Shown here piece by piece: positions 11,004 to 20,394 of a stretch of DNA of 64,000 bases. Source of the DNA: Notamacropus eugenii (Eukaryota > Chordata > Mammalia > Diprotodontia > Macropodidae); contig NC_092873.1 of NCBI RefSeq assembly GCF_028372415.1, positions 349,641,390-349,705,389 on the forward strand, written 5' to 3'. Below the pieces are notes generated by a model that had not been told where the DNA came from, searched no databases, and was given only the letters and a program-made list of their open reading frames with translations. The number at the start of each line of letters is the position of its first letter. Position 1 is the stretch's first letter. A program made the position numbers and the translations under genes.

Positions 11004-11889
11004 GGTTCATGGTTGTCCGTTCTCAAAGAGGACCAAAATGATATCACCATGATAAAGTCAAGTGTCAGTGTGTCTGATCGTGGCTGATCAGATCAATATG
11101 AGCTCAGAATGCTCTACCACAGATTGGGCACAGATAGTCTGTGTGAATATTTGGGGTGGTTACTCCAAATTTGCGCATCTTATGTTTCCTTTGTGCTGTC
11201 TCAATTCTGCTTTGCTTATAGAGCACAGCACCTTTTCTGATGTGGGCACACCATGCTTAGCGTCCTGTGCCAGTGTCTCCCATGTCGCACAATCAAATCC
11301 AAAGTTCTTGAGAAAAACCTCGAGAGTGTCCTTGTATCGCTTCTTCTGACCACCATGAGATCACCTGCCCCATGTGAATTCTCCATAAAATAGTCTTTTT
11401 GGCAAGAGTACATTTTGCATTCAAACAACATGGCTGAATACTTGGCAGTTCAGTTCGAGCAAGGACTTCAGTGTCTGGTACCTTATCCTGCCAAGTGATC
11501 CTCAGAATCTTCCTAAGACAGTTCAAATGGAAGCGATTCAGTTTCTTGGCACGGTACTGGTAGACTGTCCATGTTTCACAAGCATATAACAATGAGGTCA
11601 GCACAGCAGCTGTGTAGACCTTCAGTTTGGTAGGCAATCTAATACCTCTTCTCTCCTGAACTTTTCTTTGGAGCCTCCCAAACACTGAGCTAGCTCTGGT
11701 AATGCGTGCATCAACCTCATTGTCAATATGTACATCCCTGTAAAGTACACTACCAAGGTAAGTGAAATTATCCACAGCATTCAGAACTTCTCCATTTGTT
11801 GTAACCAATGGTTCCACGTATGGATGGTGTGGTGGTGACTAATGGAGCACCTGTGTTTTCTTGGTGTTCATTGTTGGGGCAACATCAGC
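11003..11889 (-). repeat. RTE-clade LINE, 3' part with RT C terminus
   Basis: The 174-codon frame at 11293-11817 reads FTYLGSVLYRDVHIDNEVDA and, further on, LLYACETWTVYQ and LNRFHLNCLRKILRITWQDK. These are the C-terminal motifs of RTE/BovB reverse transcriptase. The 3' end (tctcaaagaggaccaaaatg as written) lies at the left. It is 5' truncated and sits inside a MAR1 SINE. Confidence 0.9.
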
Positions 11890-11990
11890 AAATGAGATGG
11901 AGAAGAAAATGGCAAACCACTTTAGTATCTTTGCCAAGAAAACCCCAAATGGGGTCACAAAAAGCCAGATATGATTGAAACAACAACAAA
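11889..11990 (+). repeat. MAR1 SINE, right half
   Basis: aaatgagatggagaagaaaa and ccccaaatggggtcacaaaa complete the SINE begun at 10855. Confidence 0.85.
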
Positions 11991-12544
11991 TCTACACGAA
12001 CTCAACCAATAATGTGTGAACAAAAAGGAAAGCATCAAACAAATGGCCTTCATGTAGATCTGTTTATGGAAAAGCAGTATGATAGCCATGGAGGACCGGA
12101 TCATTGCCTCAGAAATCAGAGAAAGATAATCCCAAAGTAGGCTGAACTTAAATGATCAATGTAGATAATACACAGAAATAACAAGAAACTGTTCAACATA
12201 TCACGGGGGGTAGGGTGGGGTGCATTCGTCACCAGCCTAGAAGTTTACCATCCTTTATAAATAAATGACAGACCCTGTACTACAAGCACAAACCCCCAAG
12301 ATATCTTTGAGAATTTAACAAGTGACACGTACTATAAGCAGAGTCACATATTGGACAGAATTACTGGCCACAACTGCCGGGATCTAACACTAATATTTCA
12401 ATAGATACTGCCATACTGAATGTTTGAAATCTTCAATAATCAAGACAAAATACACATTTTAAACAAAGAACAATCAACAAACTTTCCTGTGCTTACTGGG
12501 AAAAGCTTTAGATTCCCATGAAGAAATTCAGAGGGAAAAAGGAT

Positions 12545-12600
12545 CACTTAGCAGGGTGTTTGGCCCATAGAGACCTCTTAATAAATGCTTGTTGACTTAA
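12545..12600 (+). repeat. L2/MIR 3'-end fragment
   Basis: ctcttaataaatgcttgttg is the familiar end of L2 and MIR. Confidence 0.5.
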
Positions 12601-12924
12601 GGAAAGGGGTACAGAATTACCCTTGGTGTTCACAAGGGATGAGGAGAAAGGAATGTTTCACTAAAAAAGTGAGGTTTCCAGAATTTGGGGTTTTTTTTAA
12701 AGCCATTTCTTGTAAAACAGATGAACAGAAATTATTTCCATATTCCTGTGAATGGGCTGCCACAGGTAAGATGTATTTCTCATGTAACTTTTCCATATAT
12801 TCACGAGCTGATTGAATGTGAGGAGGCATTGATAGAATTGAAGGAATCTTGCCCACTATTCTTAAAGGAAGACTTTGGTTTCTGCTTGGAGGGGTAGCCT
12901 GGTGACTTGGTCAATCAAGCAATA

Positions 12925-13035
12925 ATGATGTAACTGAGCACCAGGTAAATAGGGAGGCTCTAGGAGTTCAAAGGCAAGACCAAGCAACCCCTACTCATAA
13001 GGAGCTTATGAGAGACAATTTGTACACATATATAT
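12925..13035 (-). repeat. L2 3'-end fragment
   Basis: Degraded antisense L2 end: gagcaccaggtaaataggga and taaggagcttatgagagaca. Confidence 0.4.
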
Positions 13036-13144
13036 GTATATGTATAGCAAAGGTTTTATGTAGGAAATGGCATCCAAGCTGGGCTTTGAAGAAAACTAGT
13101 GATTCTAAAAGACAGTACAAATATTATCTCATTATATCCTCACA

Positions 13145-13300
13145 ATTTTTATCATCATTTCACAGATGAGGAAACTGAGGCAGAGAGCAGCTAAGTGACT
13201 TGCTCAGGATCACATTGCTAGTAAGCCGCCTTGGAACTCAGGTGTTCCTGAATCCAAGCCCAGTGCTCTGTGCACTATGGCGCCACCTAGCTGCCTCTGA
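13145..13300 (-). repeat. MIR-type SINE
   Basis: cagatgaggaaactgaggca, gtgacttgctcaggatcaca and ggcgccacctagctgcct are antisense CORE-SINE text. Confidence 0.8.
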
Positions 13301-13462
13301 AAGTGTTGTACTCTTAGCAAAAACAGATGAGCAGTTCACAGAAATGCAGGCAAAACTGACAAGATTTGGCAATTTTAATGGATTCATGGGGTGAGGGAGA
13401 ATGAGGTCTTGAGGATGATTCTGAAATTGCAAACGTAGTAAGGTAAACTCAGGGGTACCTTC

Positions 13463-14022
13463 TGTGAGGGCAAGCAAAGTAGATCTTTTGCTGTTTTTGT
13501 TTATATCAAGAAGTATAATGCCTCTGAATAATACAGTTAAGGAGGATCTTTCCCACTCATTGCTGGGCCTAGGAAGATTTGTAGGAAGGTCCATACTTTT
13601 CTCTAATGAGGCTCTGGTTCTTAAGGGATGTGATGCCCTCTGGCTCTAAAACATGTATCAAGACTCTGAGGTGTGGTTTTACTTTGGGGTTTAGAAGGTT
13701 TGTGTGCCAGATGAGACTCTGGGAAGCTGCTAAGCAGCCCCCTGGCTTTGAAAACCCAGATGTTGGTGCTTCCCCTTCTGGTAAAGATGTATGTATGTTA
13801 ATGGTCAGACATTTGGAGGCATGTCTGTTGACTTTTGATTCATCTGTATTTCCTCTGAAGGTGAGGGTGCTGATTTTTTTCCCCTGAACTAACTGAATGA
13901 TACACATGCTTGATTAAAGGAGATTGTTAACCCCTCAAAAGCTGCCTTTCCTTTTATGAATGCAGATCTAAGAACCTGTTCTAGTAGGGCCCCTTGCGTA
14001 TATCAAAGTGCTTACTGATACA
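13463..14022. mobile_element. Solo LTR fossil in L2
   Basis: A 560-bp block begins TG and ends CA and is flanked by identical 5-bp repeats ccttc (13458-13462 and 14023-14027). L2 sequence resumes on both sides. This is the structure of a solo LTR of an endogenous retrovirus-like element. No internal retroviral sequence remains. The family is not identified. It is younger than the host L2. Confidence 0.65.
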
Positions 14023-14124
14023 CCTTCAACAAAAATAGAAAAGTCTGTAAGAGAGATGAGTTTGGGAGGAAAGATGATGAATTGTGTTTTATAAATTGAA
14101 TTTGAAATGCCTATAGGAAATAGG

Positions 14125-14372
14125 TAATAGCTAGCATTTAAATAGAATTTACATTGTGCTAAGCTCTTTACAGTTATTATCTGCTTTGATCCTCACTATA
14201 ATTCTGGGAAGTAGGTGCTATTATTTTCCCCATTTTACACATGAGGAAACTGAGGCAGATAGCGATTAAGTGACTTGCCCAGGGTCACACAGCTAGTAAG
14301 AGTTCAGATTTGAACTCAGGTCTTCCTGACTCTAGGCCCAGTGTTCTATCCACTACAACATCTAGCTATTTG
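14125..14372 (-). repeat. MIR SINE inside L2
   Basis: Antisense MIR: tttacacatgaggaaactga, ttgcccagggtcacacagct, and an end resembling ctacaacatctagct. Confidence 0.85.
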
Positions 14373-14769
14373 TAAGACATCCACTTAAAATTTTCCAATA
14401 GGCAGTTTGTGGTGCTGGACTAAAATTTGACAGAGAGCAGGCCTGGATATAGAAATCGGGCAGTCATTTATCAGATACAAAAATTGGAGGAAAGTTGATG
14501 AGGTCACAAGCTGAGAGAATATAGAGAAAAAAAGAAGAGGATACACGATAGAGCCTTGGGATTACATTCGTAGTTAGGGGATGTGATATGGATCCATCAA
14601 TGAAACTGAGAAGTGATCATCTAGGCATAAGGAAAATCAAGGGAAAGTATAGCAGAGTATTCCAGAGGAAAGGAGAGTGGACATTGATACCAAATATGCT
14701 GAGGGATTAAAAAGGATGAAGAGTAAAAAAATGGCAATTTAAAAAAATCACTGATAAAAGAATAGATTC

Positions 14770-15300
14770 AGTTGAGTGAGAATTCAAGGTGTGGCACCCA
14801 CAGAACCCCTGAACTCTGTGGGCTGGTTCACTCACTCCAACTGGCTTTCATATTGGCAGGTCTGGGTTTTTGTTTGGCTTTGTTTTGTTTCCCCAGAATT
14901 AGTGACCAGTTAACTCAAACTCTCAAGGTAATATACTACTCAACATTCTACTCCAGCTTCTAAGCCCTAACCAGTGTGCATCCCATTTATAGAAAATTAA
15001 CAAAATGACAACATTAACTCTGAAACATTAAAAAAAATTTACTCAAGAAGAAGGCAAAAACAAGAATCATGAAACATAGCCATGGGGAGACAAGGAGGTG
15101 TTAGGGAATCCCATAAGCCTCTCCCTCATTTCCTCTAGCTAAAGTGTCCTAGGGTCCTCTTAAAATGTTTTTAAATAAATAAAATGCATGGGATTATAAA
15201 TTAAGTCAATTACATTGAAATACAATTATTAAAAAACTGAAAAAAACCAAGCTCATAGATCCCAAGTTAATAATCCATATGTTAGGTGTTTTGAGAGATG
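14770..15300. other. Unassigned sequence with a MER-like relic
   Basis: Mostly unrecognised. About 15120-15290 (gcatgggattataaattaag, gaaatacaattattaaaaaa) resembles the DNA-transposon-like relic at 3455-3640. Confidence 0.35.
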
Positions 15301-15965
15301 GAGATGTGGGGTCAAAGTATCTTGCCTATACAGTTACTGAACCTTTAGAGTACCTGTCTATGGGGCAGACATCTGCTGGAGCCAAAGGAGGCTAGCAATG
15401 GGATCAGGAAGGGTGGAGGAATGTAGAGTTAAAATAGGTGTAGGGAGTGATTTAATTGTTTTGAAGACATACCCACAATGGACCATTTTGAGGAGGGTGG
15501 TATCACTATGATTGGTTGTTCACAGACTATTTCAGGTCATGCTTGAATTTTCCTGTACCCTACTTTGATGAGTACTGATTCATAGGTCTTCAAACTAAGG
15601 TCCACAGAGACCCATGGGAAGATCCTCTGAAGAATAAGATTTCCCTTTTCCTAACTAAATATAAGATGGGTGTGCTACAGAGGTAAGAACAAGAAGACAT
15701 GGGGTGGTGGTGAAGGAAAAAGGAAAGAGAAGTGTCCAAAGCTAGCCTCTTTCCCTTCTACATCCAGGTAATGATGATGGGGGCTGTGGCCAGAGTACTT
15801 CTACCTACCAAAGACACCTTTAATATGAGCCAACATTTTAAACACTCCCGCCTGCCTGAATTCTAAAAAAGGAAGTAAATTTCATAATATAGCTTCTTTT
15901 TCATTATCCAGAATTATTTTCAACACCCCGGGCTTCTGTGATTCTTATCGTTATACTTGAATTTC
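15300..15965. other. Unassigned intergenic sequence
   Basis: No gene or clear repeat was seen. A short piece near 15585-15640 (aggtcttcaaactaaggtcc) may be another MER-like end. Confidence 0.35.
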
Positions 15966-15966
<1 letters not shown>

Positions 15967-16040
<74 letters not shown>

Positions 16041-16160
16041 TATATATATATATACACACACATGTATATATATTTATATAGAGATATATACACACGTATA
16101 TATATTTACATACACACACACAAACACACACACACACATGCATGTGTGTGTATGTGTATT
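15967..16160 (+). repeat. Compound (TA)n(TG)n / (CA)n microsatellite
   Basis: TA repeats pass into TG repeats, then mixed TA and CA repeats, ending in tgtgtgtatgtgtatt. Frames through it encode only Tyr/Ile/Cys/Val or His/Thr runs. Confidence 0.95.
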
Positions 16161-16196
16161 AAAACCTGCTATTTTCAATTCAGGTCCCAGCACAGG

Positions 16197-16450
16197 GGGC
16201 AGCTAGGTGGTACACTGGATAGAGTACCAGGCGGAGAGTCAGGAAGACACACCTTCATGAGTTCAAATCCAGCCTCAGACACTTACTAGCTGTGTGATAT
16301 TGGGCAAGTCTCTTAACCCTATTTACCTCAGTTTCCTCATCTATAAAATAAGCTGGAGAAGGAAATGTCAAACCACTCCAGTATCTTTGCCAAGAAAACC
16401 CCTAATGGGGTTACAAAGAGCTGGATGTGACTGAAGTGACTGAACAACCC
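16197..16450 (+). repeat. MAR1-type CORE-SINE
   Basis: ggggcagctaggtggtacac, ttcaaatccagcctcagaca and gtcaaaccactccagtatct give the complete order. Confidence 0.9.
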
Positions 16451-16454
16451 AGCT

Positions 16455-17264
16455 TATTGTCCATCTTCAATATTTGTGCAAGATATATGTATTAATGGAT
16501 AAGATCCGTGTGTTGTCCAACCAATTTCATAATCTGAATGAGAGGCAGTTCTTGCCTATTTAGTTTTTTATATGTGGAAAGCTATGAAGGATTCTTTAGA
16601 GTAATTATTGATCTAATTCAGAAGATTCTGCAGTGGTCTAGGGTTTGATACAACCAGCATGATACCATTTACAAACAGGAGCATCTGGAGAACCTCAGCA
16701 TCTTTATGGAATCCCTCTTCCTTATAAGTATTCTCCGTGAAGATCATCAACACATTTGGTGAACCTACATCTTCCTGCTTCAAGATTCTATTGATATTGA
16801 TAATCAGAGGGTTGTTGAACAATATCTTTACATCTTGCAAAAACAGAAGAGAACAGTAGGAGAGCAGCTGCATTGCCATTGAGAAATTGTACAATGCTAA
16901 TAATAAATTAGAGATCTATCATTTTAACAATATTCTTCTGACAATGTTGAATGGCTTCCAGTCATGGAATACTACAGTCACTGAATAATTAAGCTGAAGA
17001 TCACCCAAAGGGCAATGAATAAATAAGTAGTGGGTGTGAGGAGACTACAATATATTGCCAATTAAAAATTGTATCAGACAAGCTAAATGATGTCATCAAC
17101 GAGTCATGGCTGGAGACAAAAGTGCGCTGGCTGTGTGATTGAAAACTGATGGATGACTGGAATGCTCTGCTGGTGTGCATATGATGTCAAGAGATCTTGA
17201 GGAAAGAGCAACCCTGAAAATGGACCTCCCTGACCAGTGGACAGGGACAAAATTCACACAGGAT
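16455..17264. repeat. RTE-clade LINE with inverted 5' segment, left part
   Basis: The minus-strand frame 16613-16894 carries an RT block (QEDVGSPNVLMIFTEN, LQMLLFVNGIMLVVSNPRPL), and the minus strand continues leftward with RTE-like text to about 16455. From about 16930 rightward, however, the + strand carries the next, C-terminal part (LNGFQSWNTTVTE, LKITQRAMNK, DVKRS). The two parts of one LINE ORF thus meet head to head, as in a twin-primed insertion. The 3' end resumes after the ORF1-only L1 insertion, at 20209. Confidence 0.65.
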
Positions 17265-20191
17265 GGAGGCAGAGCCAAGGTGGTGGAGCAGAAAGACCGA
17301 TCTGCTCTAGCACTCCCTCCACAGCCCATAAAATACCTGTAAAAAATTACTCTAAACAAATTCTAGAGCAGCAGAAGCCACAAAATGACAAAGTGAAACA
17401 GATTTCAAACCCAAGGTAGCCTGGAAAGTGGATAAGAAAGGTCTATCCCATGGGGCTCAGAGCAGAGTGCAGCCCAGCCTTGTTGTATGGCACTACGCGG
17501 ACAAGACTGGAATAGGCTTCAGGGTGCAGAATCATAGGTAGCAACTGCAGTTCCCAGATTTCTCAACCCACAAATGCCAAAGGCCTCTTCAAAGGTCAAT
17601 TAGAAAGATCTTTCACCTGGGTGAGAGGGAGGTCTGGTCTCAGCTCCAGCCCCAGGGTGACAGCAGCCACTGCAGCAGCAACATCCACTTTTGGAGTCAG
17701 AGGCCTAAAGATCCTGGGGGACTCGAGCACCTGATCTGGGTCTCAGCCCTGAGTGGTGGTCCTGGGATGAGGAAGAAGACTGGTATGATGGAGCTGGTGG
17801 TGACTGTGGAGAGGGAATCCTACTCACAGATCCAGGGCAGAAAAGAGTGCTTGTGGTTGCTCCCAGACTAGAGCGCAGGCCAGGAGAGGAGTAAACTCCT
17901 CTCCCTTGACTGTGTCACCTTGGAGGAACTGACAACTTACGGGTTCCAAGAGTATACCCTCCACTTGCCAAAGGACTCAAAAATCAAGTAACTTGTTGGG
18001 AAAATGCCCAAAAAGGGGGGAAAAAATAAGACTATAAAAGATTACTTTCTTGGTAAACAGGCATTTTCTTCCATCCTTTTGGATGAGGAAGAACAAAGCA
18101 TACTATCAGAGGAAGATATAAAAGTCAAGGCTTCTACATCCAAAACCTCCAAAAAAAAAATATGCAAAGGTCTCAGGCTGTGGAAGAGCTCAAAAAGAAT
18201 TTTGAAAATCAAGTAAGAGAGGTGGAGGAAAAATTGGGAAGAGAAATGAGGAGTGATGCAAGAAAATCATGAAAAGCAAGTCAACAGTTTGCTAAAGGAG
18301 ACCCAAAAAAATGCTGAAGAAAATAACGCCTTTAAAAATAGACTAACCTAAATGGCAAAAGAGGTCCCAAAAGCCAATGAGGAGAAGAATGCTTTAAGAA
18401 GCAGAACTGGCCACAGGAAAAGGAGGTTCAAAAGCTCACTGAAGAAAATTGTTCTTTAAAAATTAGAATGGAGCAGATGGAAGCTAATGACTTTATGAGA
18501 AACCAAGAAATTACAAAACAAAATCAAAAGAATGAAAAAACAGAAGACAATGTGAAATATCTCACTGGAAAAACAACTGACCTGGAAAACAGTTCCAGGA
18601 GAGATAATTAAAAAATTTTTGGTCTACCTGAAAACCATGATCAAAAAAAGTGCCTAGACATCTTCTTCCAAGAATTTATCAAGGAAAACTGCCCTGATAT
18701 TCTAGAAACAGAGGGTAAAATAGAAATGGAAAGAATTCACTGATCATCTCCTGAAAGAGATCCCCAAAGGAAAACTCCTAGGAATATTGTAGCCAAATTC
18801 CAGAGTTCCCAGATCAAGGAGAAAATATTACAAGCAGTCAGAAAGAAACAATTCAAGTGTTGTGGAAATACAATCAGGATAATACAGGATTTAGCAACTT
18901 CTACACTAAGGGATTGGAGGATCTGGAATATAATATTCCAGAGGTCAAAGGAGATAGGATTAAAACCAAGAATCATCTACCCAGAAAAACTGAGTATAGT
19001 ACTTCAGGAAAAAAATGGAATTTCAATGAAATAGAGGACTTCCAAGCATTCTTGTTGAAAAGACCAGAGCTGAATAGAAAATTTGACTTTCAAATACAAG
19101 AATCAAGAGAAACATGACAAGGTAAGCAGGAAAGAGAGGCCTTAAGGAACTCATTAAAGTTGAACTGTTTACCTTCCTACATGAAAAGATGTTATTTGTA
19201 ACTCATGAGACCTTTTTCAGTATTAGGGTAGTTAAACCTATATCTATATCTATAGATATAGATATAGGTATGTATGGATATGTATGTATGTGTATATTAT
19301 ATATGTGTAGGTATGTATATGTTCATAGGTATATGTGTATGTATATATATGGTGAGCTGAAAGGGTGAGCTGAATATGAAGGGAGAATACCTAAAAAATA
19401 AAATAAAATTTGCTGTTGAATGGAATGTATTAGGAGTAAGAGAAAGGGAGAGGTAGAATGTAGCAAATCACCTCACATAAAAGAGGGAAGAAAGCTTTTA
19501 CAATGGAGGGGAAAAGAGAAGATGGAAGGAAATGATTGAGACTACTCTCATGGGATTTGGCTTAAGGAGGGAATAATACACATTTAGTTGGATATGGAAA
19601 TCTATTTTACCCTGCAGGAAGGCAAGGAGGAAGGGATAGGAGAGGGAAGACAATAGAAGGGGCAGCAATTTGGGGAAAGGGATAATAGTGTTTACAGAAG
19701 TAAACGCTATTGTGGGACGACAGGTCAAGGGAGAGAATGGAATAAATGAAGGGCAGGATAGGACAGACGGCAATGTGGTTAGTCTTTTACAATGTAACAA
19801 TTATGGAAGTGCTTTGCATTGTTGCAGATGTATGACCTATATTGAATTGCTTGTTTTCTCAATGAGGGTGAATGGAGAGGGAGAGAGAGAATATGAAACT
19901 CAAAGTTTTAAGAACAAATGTTAAAAATTGTTTTAGCATGTAACTGGAAATTAAGCTATACAGGCAATGGTGTATAGAAATCTGTTTTGCCCTACAGGAA
20001 AATAGAGGGGAAGGGAGATGAAAGAAGGGTGGATAATAGAAGGGAAGACAGAATGGAGGAAGGGGTGGATGGGGTGCATGCTGTCCTGGGGTGGGGCTGG
20101 GATGAAATGGGGAGAAAATCTTGAATTCAAATTCTTGTGGAAGTGAATGTTAAGAACTGAAAAATAAATAAACTGTATATTTAAAAAAAAG
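17265..20191 (+). repeat. ORF1-only L1 relative (HAL1-like), complete with target duplication
   Basis: The 2.9-kb unit starts ggaggcagagccaaggtggt, the usual marsupial L1 5' end, and ends in an A tail at 20183-20190. The 17-bp sequence aattcacacaggatgga flanks it exactly (17251-17267 and 20192-20208). It encodes ORF1 (MPKKGGKNKTIKDYFLGKQ from 18004; KRPELNRKFDFQIQESRET ending near 19117), broken by several stops, followed by a purine-rich 3' part. I see no ORF2 endonuclease or reverse transcriptase. Half-L1 elements of this kind are known in marsupials and depend on L1 in trans. Confidence 0.75.
19235..19350 (+). repeat. TATC/TATG-type simple repeat
   Basis: Runs of tatctatatc, then tatgtatg and tatata, within the 3' part of the ORF1-only element. 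Confidence 0.8.
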
Positions 20192-20208
20192 AATTCACAC
20201 AGGATGGA

Positions 20209-20340
20209 AAGTTGTAGACAGGTGGTGATAGGGCAAGTACCCATATTAGTAAGAGCATTGATCCATCCTTTGTCATTTCCTTTTAATCCTTGGAGTAGAA
20301 ATGTTCCATTGATATCTGACTTGGGATAAATTTTCAAAAT
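20209..20340 (+). repeat. RTE-clade LINE 3' end, right part
   Basis: The frame KVVDRW...GKYPY continues directly from DRDKIHTGW on the left side of the ORF1-only L1 insertion, so this is the displaced 3' end of the element at 16455-17264. Confidence 0.6.
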
Positions 20341-20394
20341 CGTTGGGTGACATTAATCGGATCCAACTTTTCATTCTATTTTACATTTACTTAT

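Larger units (their letters stand above)
10020..12560 (+). repeat. Dong/R4-clade-like LINE relic, interrupted
   Basis: The frame at 10107-10376 reads DTKLCDSTENSIKLLFHLVA, then FSNAIKISFGN and KCRILHVYQ. This resembles the Dong/R4 reverse transcriptase block (DDIKLY..., FS..I.MSFG..KC). Downstream text gives AVNTYTIPG and MGQWTTMNLEGVQTK, like the NTYxIPxxxYSFGIxxWTxxDLExxxxK region. After the insertions it continues with NxxCVNKKES-like and EDRIIASE-like pieces. It is heavily mutated. The clade assignment is from pattern memory only. Confidence 0.6.
13305..14770 (-). repeat. L2 LINE, interrupted twice
   Basis: Antisense L2 ORF2 text appears at 13335-13460 (aagatttggcaattttaatg, tcttgaggatgattctgaaa), resumes at 14028 (tgatgaattgtgttttataa) and continues at 14380-14760 (ttgatgaggtcacaagctga, tagagccttgggattacatt). 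A solo LTR (13463-14022) and a MIR (14125-14372) split it. Confidence 0.75.

Noticed and set aside
15904-16289. Overlapping frames rich in Tyr, Ile, Cys, Val, His and Thr
   Set aside because: Translations of a TA/TG/CA microsatellite.
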